Positions 1-10,400 of a DNA stretch of 64,000 bases are shown in pieces. The stretch comes from Mya arenaria (taxonomy: Eukaryota; Mollusca; Bivalvia; Myida; Myidae). Under the pieces are notes generated by a model. It did not search any database. It saw nothing but the letters and a program-made list of their open reading frames with translations, and had not been told where the DNA came from. The number at the start of each line of letters is the position of its first letter. Within the stretch, counting starts at the first letter, position 1. The stretch lies in contig NC_069127.1 of assembly GCF_026914265.1 (NCBI RefSeq), positions 20,267,045 to 20,331,044 on the forward strand, given 5' to 3'. Both the position numbers and the translations under genes were made by a program.

Positions 1-3000
1 TCATTATGTAACGCTAAAACATCATCATGTAAAGCTAAAACATCATTTTGTAATGCTAAAACATCACTATATCAAGCTAAAACATCTTTACGTAAAGCTA
101 AAACTTCATTATGTAGAGCTAAACTATCATTATGTAATGCTAAAACATCATTATGTAAAGCAAAACATTATCATGCAAAGCTAAAACATCATAATGTAAA
201 GTCAAAACATCGTTATGTAAAGTCAAAATACCATTATGTAAAGTCAAAACATCATTATGTTAAGTCAAAACATCGTTATGTAAAGTCAAAATACCATTAT
301 GTAAAGGTAAAACATCATTATGTAGAGCTAAACTATCATTATGTTATGCCAAAACATTAATATGCAAAGTCAAAACATCATAATGTTAAGCTTTAACATC
401 ATTAAGCAATGCTAAAACATCATTATGTAAAGCTAAAACATCATTATCATTACGTTATGCTAAAATATCATTATGTAAAGTCAAAACATATTATGCAAAG
501 CTGAAACATCAATATGTAAAGCTAAAACCTCACTATCATTATGTAATGCTAAAACATCATTTTGTGAAGTAAAAACATGGTAATGTAAAGCTAAAACATC
601 ATTATGTAATGCTCAAAATCATTTTGTAAAGAAAAACATCTTTATGTAAAGCTAAAACATCATTAAAATATGTAAAGCTTAACATCATTATGTAAAGTCA
701 AAACAATATTATATAAAGATAAAACACCATTATGTAAAGTCAAAACATCATAATGTAATGCTGAAACATCATTACGTAATGCTATAACAACATTATGTAA
801 AGTCAAAACATCATAATGTAAAGCTAAAACATCATTAAAATATGTAAAGCTAAAACATCCTTATGTTAAGTAAAAACATCATTTATGTGAAGCTTAAAAT
901 CATAATGTAAAGTCAAAACATCATTATATAAAGCTTAAACACGATTATAAAAAGTCAAACATCACAATGTTACGCTAAAACATCATTATGTAATGCTAAA
1001 ACATCATTATATAAAGTCAAAACATCATTATGTTATGTGAAAACATCATTATATAAAGCTTAAACACGATTATAAAAAGTCAAAACATCACAATGTTACG
1101 CTAAAACATCATTATGTAATGCTAAAACATCATTATATAAAGTCAAAACATTATTATGTAACGCTAAAACATCATTATGTAACGTCAAAACATCATTTAT
1201 GTAAAGCTTAAGAATAATAACGTTAACTCAAAGCATCATTTTAAAAAGCTAAAACACCATTATGTAAAGTTAAAACATCATTATGTAACGCTAAAACATC
1301 ATCATGTAAAGCTAAAACATCATTTTGTAATGCTAAAACATCACTATATCAAGCTAAAACATCTTTACGTAAAGCTAAAACTTCATTATGTAGAGCTAAA
1401 CTATCATTATGTAATGCTAAAACATCATTATGTAAAGCAAAACATTATCATGCAAAGCTAAAACATCATAATGTAAAGTCAAAACATCGTTATGTAAAGT
1501 CAAAATACCATTATGTAAAGTCAAAACATCATTATGTTAAGTCAAAACATCGTTATGTAAAGTCAAAATACCATTATGTAAAGGTAAAACATCATTATGT
1601 AGAGCTAAACTATCATTATGTTATGCCAAAACATTAATATGCAAAGTCAAAACATCATAATGTTAAGCTTTAACATCATTAAGCAATGCTAAAACATCAT
1701 TATGTAAAGCTAAAACATCATTATCATTACGTTATGCTAAAATATCATTATGTAAAGTCAAAACATATTATGCAAAGCTGAAACATCAATATGTAAAGCT
1801 AAAACCTCACTATCATTATGTAATGCTAAAACATCATTTTGTGAAGTAAAAACATGGTAATGTAAAGCTAAAACATCATTATGTAATGCTCAAAATCATT
1901 TTGTAAAGAAAAACATCTTTATGTAAAGCTAAAACATCATTAAAATATGTAAAGCTTAACATCATTATGTAAAGTCAAAACAATATTATATAAAGATAAA
2001 ACACCATTATGTAAAGTCAAAACATCATAATGTAATGCTGAAACATCATTACGTAATGCTATAACAACATTATGTAAAGTCAAAACATCATAATGTAAAG
2101 CTAAAACATCATTAAAATATGTAAAGCTAAAACATCCTTATGTTAAGTAAAAACATCATTTATGTGAAGCTTAAAATCATAATGTAAAGTCAAAACATCA
2201 TTATATAAAGCTTAAACACGATTATAAAAAGTCAAACATCACAATGTTACGCTAAAACATCATTATGTAATGCTAAAACATCATTATATAAAGTCAAAAC
2301 ATCATTATGTTATATGAAAACATCATTATATCAAGCTTAAACACGATTATAAAAAGTCAAAACATCACAATGTTACGCTAAAACATCATTATGTAATGCT
2401 AAAACATCATTATATAAAGTCAAAACATTATTATGTAACGCTAAAACATCATTATGTAACGTCAAAACATCATTTATGTAAAGCTTAAGAATAATAACGT
2501 TAACTCAAAGCATCATTTTAAAAAGCTAAAACACCATTATGTAAAGTTAAAACATCATTATGTAAAGCTAAAACATCATCATGTAAAGCTAAAACATCAT
2601 TTTGTAATGCTAAAACATCACTATATCAAGCTAAAACATCTTTACGTAAAGCTAAAACTTCATTATGTAGAGCTAAACTATCATTATGTAATGCTAAAAC
2701 ATCATTATGTAAAGCAAAACATTATCATGCAAAGCTAAAACATCATTATGTAAAGTCAAAACATCGTTATGTAAAGTCAAAATACCATTATGTAAAGTCA
2801 AAACATCATTATGTTAAGTCAAAACATCGTTATGTAAAGTCAAAATACCATTATGTAAAGGTAAAACATCATTATGTAGAGCTAAACTATCATTATGTTA
2901 TGCCAAAACATTAATATGCAAAGTCAAAACATCATAATGTTAAGCTTTAACATCATTAAGCAATGCTAAAACATCATTATGTAAAGCTAAAACATCATTA

Positions 3001-4500
3001 TGTAGTGCCGAAACATCATAGTGTAGAGTGAAAACATCATTATGTAAAGCTGAAACATTATTTTGTAATGCTTAAACATCATTATGTAAAGTAAACTCAT
3101 CAGTATGTAAAGCTAAAACATTATTACGTTATGCTAAAACATTATTATATAAAGCTTAAACACGATTATAAAAAGTCAAAACATCACAAAATACCATTAT
3201 GTAAAGGTAAAACATCATTATGTAGAGCTAAACTATCATTATGTTATGCCAAAACATTAATATGCAAAGTCAAAACATCATAATGTTAAGCTTTAACATC
3301 AATAAGCAATGCTAAAACATCATTATGTTAAGCTAAAACATCATTATGTAGTGCCAAAACATCATAATGTTGAGTCAAAACATCATTATGTAAAGCTGAA
3401 ACATTATTTTGTAATGCTTAAACATCATTATTTAAAGTAAAATCATCAGTATGTAAAGCTAAAACATTATAATGTTATGCTAAAACATTATAATTTATAG
3501 TCAAAACATCGTTATGTAAAGCTTAAACATCATTATATAAAGTCAAAACACCATTATGTAAAGCTTAAACATCCATATGTAACGCTGAAACATCACTATC
3601 ATTATGTTATGCTAAAACGTCATTTGGTGAAGTAAAAACATGGTTATGTAAAGCTAAAACATCATTATGTAATGCTCAAAATCATTTTGTAAATTAAAAA
3701 CATCATTATGTAAAGTTAATTTAAAAAAACATCATTTTGTAATGCTAGGACATCACTATATCAAGCAAAAACATAATTACGTAAAGCTAAAACATCATTA
3801 TGTAGTGCTTAACTATCATTATGTAATGCTAAAACATCATTATGTAATGCTAAACAATATTATGCAAAGCTAAAACATCATTATGTAAAGTCAAAACATC
3901 GTTATGTTAAGTCAAAATACCATTATGTAAAGTCAAAACATCATAATGTAAGTTTAAACATCATCAAGCAATGCTAAAACATCATTATGTAAAGCTAAAA
4001 CATCAGTATGTAGTGCCAAAACATCATAATGTCAAGTCAAAATATCATTATGTAAAGCTGAAACATTATTATGTAATGCTAAAACATCACTATGTAATGC
4101 TAAACAATCATTATGTGAAGCTAAATATCATTATGTAAAGTTTAAGCATCATTATGTAAAGTACATCATTATATAAAGCTAAACACAATTATGTAAAGTC
4201 AAAACGCCATTATGTAAAGTCAAAACGCCAAAAAGCTAAACACCGTTATTTAAAGACAAAACATCATTATGTAGAGCTAAAACATCATTATGTAAAGCTA
4301 AAACTTCATAATGTTATGCTAAAACATCGTTATGTAAAGCTAAAACATCATTATGTAAAGCTAAACATCATTATGTAAAGCTAACACATCATTATGTAGA
4401 GCTAAACTATCATTATGTAATGCCTAAACTATCATTATGTAATGCCTAAACATCATTATGCAAAGTCAAAACAACATTTTTTCTACAGTTTAAACGTTAA
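1..4500. repeat. Satellite array, 21-bp monomer, 1277-bp higher-order repeat
   Basis: The whole stretch is built from degenerate copies of a 21-bp AT-rich monomer (core CATCATTATGTAAAGC followed by TAAAA). On top of this lies a higher-order unit: the variant string that opens the window recurs at 1278 and again at 2555, giving a period of 1277 bp (about 61 monomers) with few changes between the first two units. The third unit follows the pattern to about 3002 and then breaks; a segment resembling 288-435 is reused from about 3186. The array continues beyond the left edge and fades out at about 4500. No coding potential is seen. If the SOD exons downstream belong to an intact gene, the array lies within or upstream of its intron. 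Confidence 0.95.
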
Positions 4501-4551
4501 ACTATAAAGCTAAAATGTCCTGAAACATCATACAAAGTTCGAACGTATATA

Positions 4552-5210
4552 CGTTTATATTATAAGTATCTTCCATGGCCGAGAGTGTAAGATAGGCTCA
4601 TTCCGACCCTAGCGTAGTGTGTTTTGCGGAAACGAGGTTTACCAAGTTTCCGCAAAACACCCTGCGCGAGGATCGGGATGAACCTATCTTACACGAGTGG
4701 CTATACTATGGTAGATGCTTTTTCTCCCACTTCAGTTAAACAAAATTAAGTAAAACTGTATTTTTTGCTGGAACTCTTTTGTGCCAAGTGAAAATTATTA
4801 CGTATGGATAAGCGATAACACGTGGTTGTCATGGCTATGCGCGCAGTGATCCAGTTAATGTTAATAGTCAAATCGGTCTTTTTAAATGGTCCTAAGGAGA
4901 TTGAAGCATAATTTCTTGAATGGTGCGTGAAAACTGTTCTATGTTGACATCTGAAGCGAGAAATAATTAATTAGCGTTCTAAATATTACCATAAGACAAG
5001 ATTTCCTTGATGCTACTGACGACAGTCTTCAACAAGGGAGGTAAATACAATGTGGTGACCATTAAAATGGAGTTTCATACGGGCATTTTATCTTCGCCCG
5101 TGGGCAAGATAAGAATATCTAGCATGGTTAAATTATTGGATCTACTTATCTGAGGTGGGAGAAAATGACGATCTCTCTTCTCGATATTCTTCTTCAAAGA
5201 TAGCATTTTT
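4552..5210. mobile_element. Fold-back dispersed element, copy 1
   Basis: Starting at CTTCCATGGCCGAGAGTG, two arms (about 4581-4642 and 4643-4705) are inverted repeats: GTGTTTTGCGGAAAC pairs with GTTTCCGCAAAACAC, and GTAAGATAGG pairs with CCTATCTTAC. A further inverted pair, TTTTCTCCCAC near 4720 and GTGGGAGAAAA near 5156, brackets the rest. A second copy lies at 16651-17133, where most of the right arm is deleted. Homology between copies runs to about 5093. No ORF is present, so this is a non-autonomous element of unknown class. Confidence 0.7.
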
Positions 5211-5844
5211 AAATACACTTACCATGATTCCAAATAGAATTAAAGAAACTACATGTAAATCAAAATATGATTTTTAAATGTAGAACTTTTGAAAGGGATT
5301 GAAAATATTGTGTTTCTTTATTTTCAATTAATAGTTAAATATTACAGAAATTCAGAAATATAAGCATGTTCTTTAGAGAACATGCATTATTGTGAAATGC
5401 AGTTTGCAGATGTATTTGAGTACACTTATTCATTTAGTTAAATAAACAGTTTTGTTATGACAATTGCTAGTTGTAAATAGTGCTTAAAATGTAACAATAT
5501 TTATGAAAGTTTTACAGAGAGAGTGACATGACAGTGCAATATAAGTAACCAGCTTATACGGATGTTAAATTGTTGAAATTATTGTTATCATATCGTCATT
5601 AAATAGAATGCTTTAGCAACAAATACATTTAGTTAAATGGTAGTACTGTTAAATAGTCTACACTGTTCAGTAACTGTACAAGGTACAGTAGGCTAAACAT
5701 AACAGCACATCTATTAATGTACGTTCAATATCACGTGCGTGTTGTGAAGTTTTGGCGAATGAAACAGCTTCGTCTGAGATATATTACGTGTATAACTTTA
5801 GGTCGATAATAACAATAGTACAAATACTAGTACTAATAATTGTG

Positions 5845-5906
<62 letters not shown>

Positions 5907-5920
5907 TATTAATAATAATG

Positions 5921-5991
<71 letters not shown>

Positions 5992-6192
5992 GAAGTAATT
6001 TGTTGGGTCCCTACGATTTCGGATACTGTACATATACCATCTTCATTCATTTTTTTCTAGGTTTGCAATCTTTCTAAGCGTCCTATTAACATGCACCTAC
6101 TTTACCTGATTGCTTAGAGTTAATGGTGCATATGCAATTTATATACTCTAAACATAAAATTCCATAATTTTAATCCATTGCTATAATTTCAG
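5211..6192. other. Non-coding stretch with a 150-bp AAT microsatellite
   Basis: I see no gene. At 5843-5990 there is an almost perfect (AAT)n tract with a few interruptions; it produces spurious poly-Ile, poly-Asn and poly-Leu frames on both strands. The rest is AT-rich unique-looking sequence, probably intron of the SOD gene. No upstream SOD exon carrying the copper-ligand His-x-His motif was found here. Confidence 0.8.
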
Positions 6193-6939
6193 CTCCCGTC
6201 ACGTGGGCGACTTTGGGAACGTAAAACAGCTGAGCTTGACTGGCAACATCGAGACTCGCATTGTGGACTACCTTGCCAAGCTTAACGGACCTGACAGTAT
6301 CATGGGCAGAGGCATGGTGGTAAGCTGCTATCAAATAAATTATAATTAAAGTGGACACATTGCAAACCATTACAACATGAGCTTTACAGAACTGTGAACC
6401 TAACTTTTGATCCAACTGTATGTGGCAGTGAGTAAACATACATGTATTTCTTTCATGCTTTTCGGTGAAAATTGGAGGTTAATCAGTGAAATATTAGCAG
6501 TGAAAATATTATTTTTCAAAATTCAGAAATATACCTGCTATATCATTTTTCAAGTTTGACCACTCGTGGTATTTCAGAACAAGCTTTAAATCGGTGGCAA
6601 ATTAAAATTAATAGGCTGAACTGGGCCTGTCCAAGATCAACAAACTTAACAGTTTTACTGTATCTTAAATCGCCATAAGGTAAACTTTATTTCGTGTACT
6701 CAACAGTTAACTAGTTAATTTCAAACATTGGGTGATCCGAATCCTGCATGCATGTTTTTTAAATTCTACTCATCACGACAACCTGCTGCTTTTTCCAGCT
6801 ACATGCGAAGAAGGACGACCTTGGCCGGGGAGAGGGACCCGACAGCCGGAAGACCGGAAATGCCGGTCATCGATTGGCCTGCTGCATCATCACCGCCTGT
6901 GAACCATTCACTCTCGATGGCTACAACCTGTACCGCTAA
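6193..6939 (+). CDS. Cu/Zn superoxide dismutase, last two exons (5' part missing)
   Basis: Two exons with GT-AG borders: 6193-6319 and 6799-6939 (stop TAA 6937-6939), joined in phase 0. They encode 88 residues. The first contains RHVGDFGNV, the zinc-ligand His and Asp region of Cu/Zn SOD, and ends in SIMGRGMV (family: SIIGRTMV). The second starts [11 protein letters not shown], with the copper-ligand His, and continues [12 protein letters not shown], with the active-site Arg and the disulfide Cys. The enzyme family dismutates superoxide to oxygen and peroxide. The tail after RLACC is longer than the usual short ending, running to DGYNLYR. The loop between HVGDFGN and the zinc-side helix is divergent. 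Earlier exons with the remaining copper ligands are not in 4500-6192, so they lie left of the window or are lost; I cannot tell a live gene from an exon relic. It is convergent with the P450 at 10380. Confidence 0.85.
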
Positions 6940-7141
6940 CAGCTAGCAGAGTTATCGATCAGAAGTGGCATTATGAGTTACAATCAAGAGCTATTTTACC
7001 ATAAACATTTGTGAACAATAACCTATAATGGGAAGTAATTTTATCACTTGGATACCTGGCATGGTCCAATTTGAAAGAGTTGTGCTCCACTAAGTCACAG
7101 ATTGAGAACTGTGGTTTCATATTGTATTATGTGTCCAAAGC

Positions 7142-7147
7142 AATAAA
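7142..7147 (+). promoter_or_regulatory. Probable polyadenylation signal of the SOD gene
   Basis: AATAAA lies about 200 bp after the SOD stop codon, in a plausible 3' UTR position. The first degenerate 45-bp minisatellite unit starts right at it. Confidence 0.45.
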
Positions 7148-7149
7148 AG

Positions 7150-7782
7150 CTGATGATGCTTGCTCGTGTAAGTAATTTTATGTCATAGCCAAGGTTGAAA
7201 ATGCGTGTTCATGTAAGTCGAAATAAAATGTCATAGCCAAAGTTGATGATGCTTGGTCGTGTAAGTCATTACATATTTTTCTAGCCAAATTCAATGGAGC
7301 GTGTTAGTGTAAGCCAATATATGTTATAGCCAAAGCTGATGATGTTGGCTCGTGTAAGTCAATATAATAACGCATAGCCAAAGTGGATGATGCTTGCTCG
7401 TGTAAGCCAATATACGTCATAGCCAAAGTTGATGATGCGTGTTAGTGTAAGCCAATATACGTCATAGCCAAAGTTTATGATGCGTGTAAGTGTACGCCAA
7501 TATACGTCATAGCCAAAGTTGATGATGCGTGTTAGTGTAAGCCAATATACGTCATAGCCAAAGTTGATGATGTGTGTTAGTGTAAGCCAATATACGTCAT
7601 AGCCAAAGTTGATGATGCGTGTTAGTGTAAGCCAATATACGTCATAGCCAAAGTTGATGATGCGTGTAAGTGTAAGCCAATATACGTCATAGCCAAAGTT
7701 GATGATGCGTGTTAGTGTAACCAATATACGTCATAGCCAAAGTTGATGATGTGTGTTAGTGTAGGCCAATATACGTCATAAT
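7150..7782. repeat. 45-bp minisatellite, about 14 units
   Basis: Units read GCCAATATACGTCATAGCC, then AAAGTTGATGATGCGTG, then TTAGTGTAA, with near-perfect 45-bp spacing between 7405 and 7780 and more decayed units before. Because 45 is a multiple of 3 the minus strand shows a 121-residue open frame with a 15-residue period; this is a repeat artefact, not a gene. Confidence 0.9.
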
Positions 7783-10200
7783 GATAACGATGTTTAAAAG
7801 GAATTGAATCTAACTTACTGATGTATGCCATCGCTTACGCTACATTTAGTTTCGCAGTTTTGCGAAATTTTGCAATTGGAAGTCAGTCCCAGTAAGTTTA
7901 AAAAATATGGTCAATGTATTTATCATCACTCATCACATGACTTTCACGTGCTGATGTAAGCGATTTGAAGCGTACACAAAGTCAATGGCAAAATGGATGA
8001 ATCCTTTGATCTACAGGTCTTCCCTTGACCTTGACTTTTTGAATTACTCTAGTGTGGGGTTTTCGTAAGGCAACTACTATCGAACGTATTCATACATTCT
8101 TCAGGTAAAACGCTGTTCTCAGAATAATTTTGTTTACGGTGTACTCGATCAATTCAATCCAATTCAATTCAATTCAATTCATTGAACCCAGTATGTATAA
8201 ACTGAAACAACTCTTCGAAAGTACTAATATTTCTAAACTCAAAAAATTATGCACATACGTAGATAAGGCCTTTAAATTTAGGAAAAGTTTACAAAGATAA
8301 ACAACCTTTATTTTTCATTTTTTTTTGTTATAATATGTTGCCTTAAATTTCATTTTATGTATTGGTAAATTATTATTGGATTTGTATGTATTGAAGATCG
8401 GTATTGTTGTCTTTGAAATGTGTGAATGTATCATGTGTAAAAAGTTCACTTTTCTCATATTTCTATGTTGCACTATGTTGGCACTGTTTGTAATTCTAGG
8501 TGTATGAACACCGTCTCCGTATATGATGTCGACTTTCACCCTTAAGTATTACATTGTCTCCAATCATGTCCTTCGTTACCTGTAAAATCTTTCGTAAATT
8601 TTAAACAATCCTTACGTTTATGCTCAACCTGCTATGTCATTTGTAAATGTTAAATCGTGTATTTTGTTTTTCTCACGGGCCACGTGGCTTATTGAACATG
8701 TATTCAAAATAAACTATCTAAACTAAAACTATGATAATGGCAATCAGTGTAAGCTTGGCGGATATATAGCTTGACAGTTAAACGGGTTCCACTGACACTA
8801 AGCTAAACAGGAACCACTCCGATCTTGGCAGTTTAAGAATAAATGGTATTGCAAACCATTGTGAGCTTGAGGGTTAAAGGATATCAACAGCCACTGATAG
8901 CTTAACGGTTAAAACTTGAAAATGGTATTACCAAACACTGACATTTGAATAGTATTAAAACCAGTTTAAATATTCGAATGGTTTGACAGTCAAAACTTTT
9001 TATCATACAGCGTATTGGCTCAGCCTCCACGCTTTGGCTCCAGCTCCCTGGCTTTGGCTCCAGCTCAACCCAGAAAAGGAGTATAAACATGCTTATTCCG
9101 GTAATCAGGTGGTCATTTTTATTACCGACAAAATAAAAGCACTCGATAATACTGGCTTTATCTTAAATGTAAGCTTCTTGAGTGAAATTCAGCTGAAAAT
9201 TGGTGAAAATGTTCTACTTTCGTTTGTAAACATTGATGTGTTTGATGGGAGAATCGGTTTTTTAACTCCATAAACAATCGGTTTACAAAATAACCCAAAT
9301 ACGTGTGAAGATAAAACATATTTATATGGCACTGCATTCCCCGATTTCTCAAATAAGCCATCATAGTTGTGATATTAGATAAAACTACGAGTCAAACTTA
9401 CGTTTTACGATGATATCCGTTCTTTTGCTCTAGCTCGAAAGTATCATTGGCTCCTTTTTATACACAGCTCCTAAAAGAGCTGGAGCCACTGTTTCGCATC
9501 CATGCCAATCACGTCGTTTAAACGTTATAATCTAATAAACGGAGTCGATTTGACTGACTTCGTAATCTAAACACCAAAGGATTTATTTTATATATGACAT
9601 TATAAACATTATAACATGGGCTACTACATAGAAGACACTTGTTTGTAACAGTGTCAGATTGTTATATATTATAGGTGAATGTCTGCGGATAATGGGTTGT
9701 TTAATAAACACTGAGGAACCGGTAGCCGGGATACAGACTTTTAGGATTTTAATCCCGAGGTGTTTAGTTATCTGTTTCATTCATATTTACTGTTTAAAGT
9801 ATAGAGTGGGTAAATTAATTTTATTTTCACAATTGATTTCTGTGGAAAAGATATGGTGTATATACACAGCTTATGTATTTTTATAAGTACATACTAACGG
9901 AGGTAAATATACACAAAAACGCGTAAATAGTTGATGTAGTATTACATAATAAAAAGTAACTGCATATTTTTATTTAGTATTTGCACGGAAAAATAAATTT
10001 AATGACAAAGCATATAGTGATTCAATAAAAGGTATGAGTTTTAAAAGATACTGCTATTATCTAACATGAGCAAACATGATGGTTCACAAGAAATTCCAAT
10101 AAACACGAATTTCTGAAAAAATCATTATGCATTGTTCAATTTAAGAATAGCTTTGGGTAAAAGACGTATTCATCGTCCATCCTGTCCAACATGTTTCCTC
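7783..10200. other. Intergenic region between SOD and P450 gene 1, no gene seen
   Basis: Convergent 3' flanks of the SOD and P450 genes. It holds an (AATTC)n tract near 8153-8180. A stretch at about 8300-8725 ends in AATAAACTATCTAAAC, which resembles the tail of a non-LTR retrotransposon (weak). Around 9025-9065 and 9430-9490 there are short repeats of GGCTCCAGCTC type. Short open frames here match nothing I recognise. Confidence 0.6.
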
Positions 10201-10204
10201 ATCT

Positions 10205-10400
10205 CAGGTGCACTAGGTTTTTTCCTCCCCGATTTACCAGTTTGCTCCTTCCCAGTTCACCAGTTTGCTGCTCCCCGGTTCACCATTTTACTCCTCTCCG
10301 GTTCACCAGTTTGCTCCTCCCCGGTTTAACAGTTTGCTGCTCCCCGGTTCACCTGTTTGCTCCTCCCAGGTTCACCATTTTACTCCTCACCGGTCCGCAC
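10205..10400. repeat. 24-bp minisatellite at the stop codon of P450 gene 1
   Basis: About eight units of 24 bp (core CCGGTTCACCAGTTTGCTCC) run from about 10205 into the last exon of the minus-strand P450. The gene's stop codon (10380-10382) and its last few codons form the inner, degenerate unit: on the minus strand the unit reads ACCGGTGAGGAGTAAAATGG at the gene and GAGCAAACTGGTGAAC in most downstream copies. Confidence 0.85.

Noticed and set aside
5752..6060. Open frames of 102, 88 and 66 residues rich in Ile, Asn, Leu or Tyr
   Set aside because: They are translations of the (AAT)n microsatellite on both strands.
7359..7724. 121-residue minus-strand frame with a 15-residue period
   Set aside because: Translation of the 45-bp minisatellite; no start context, no homology, no splice context.
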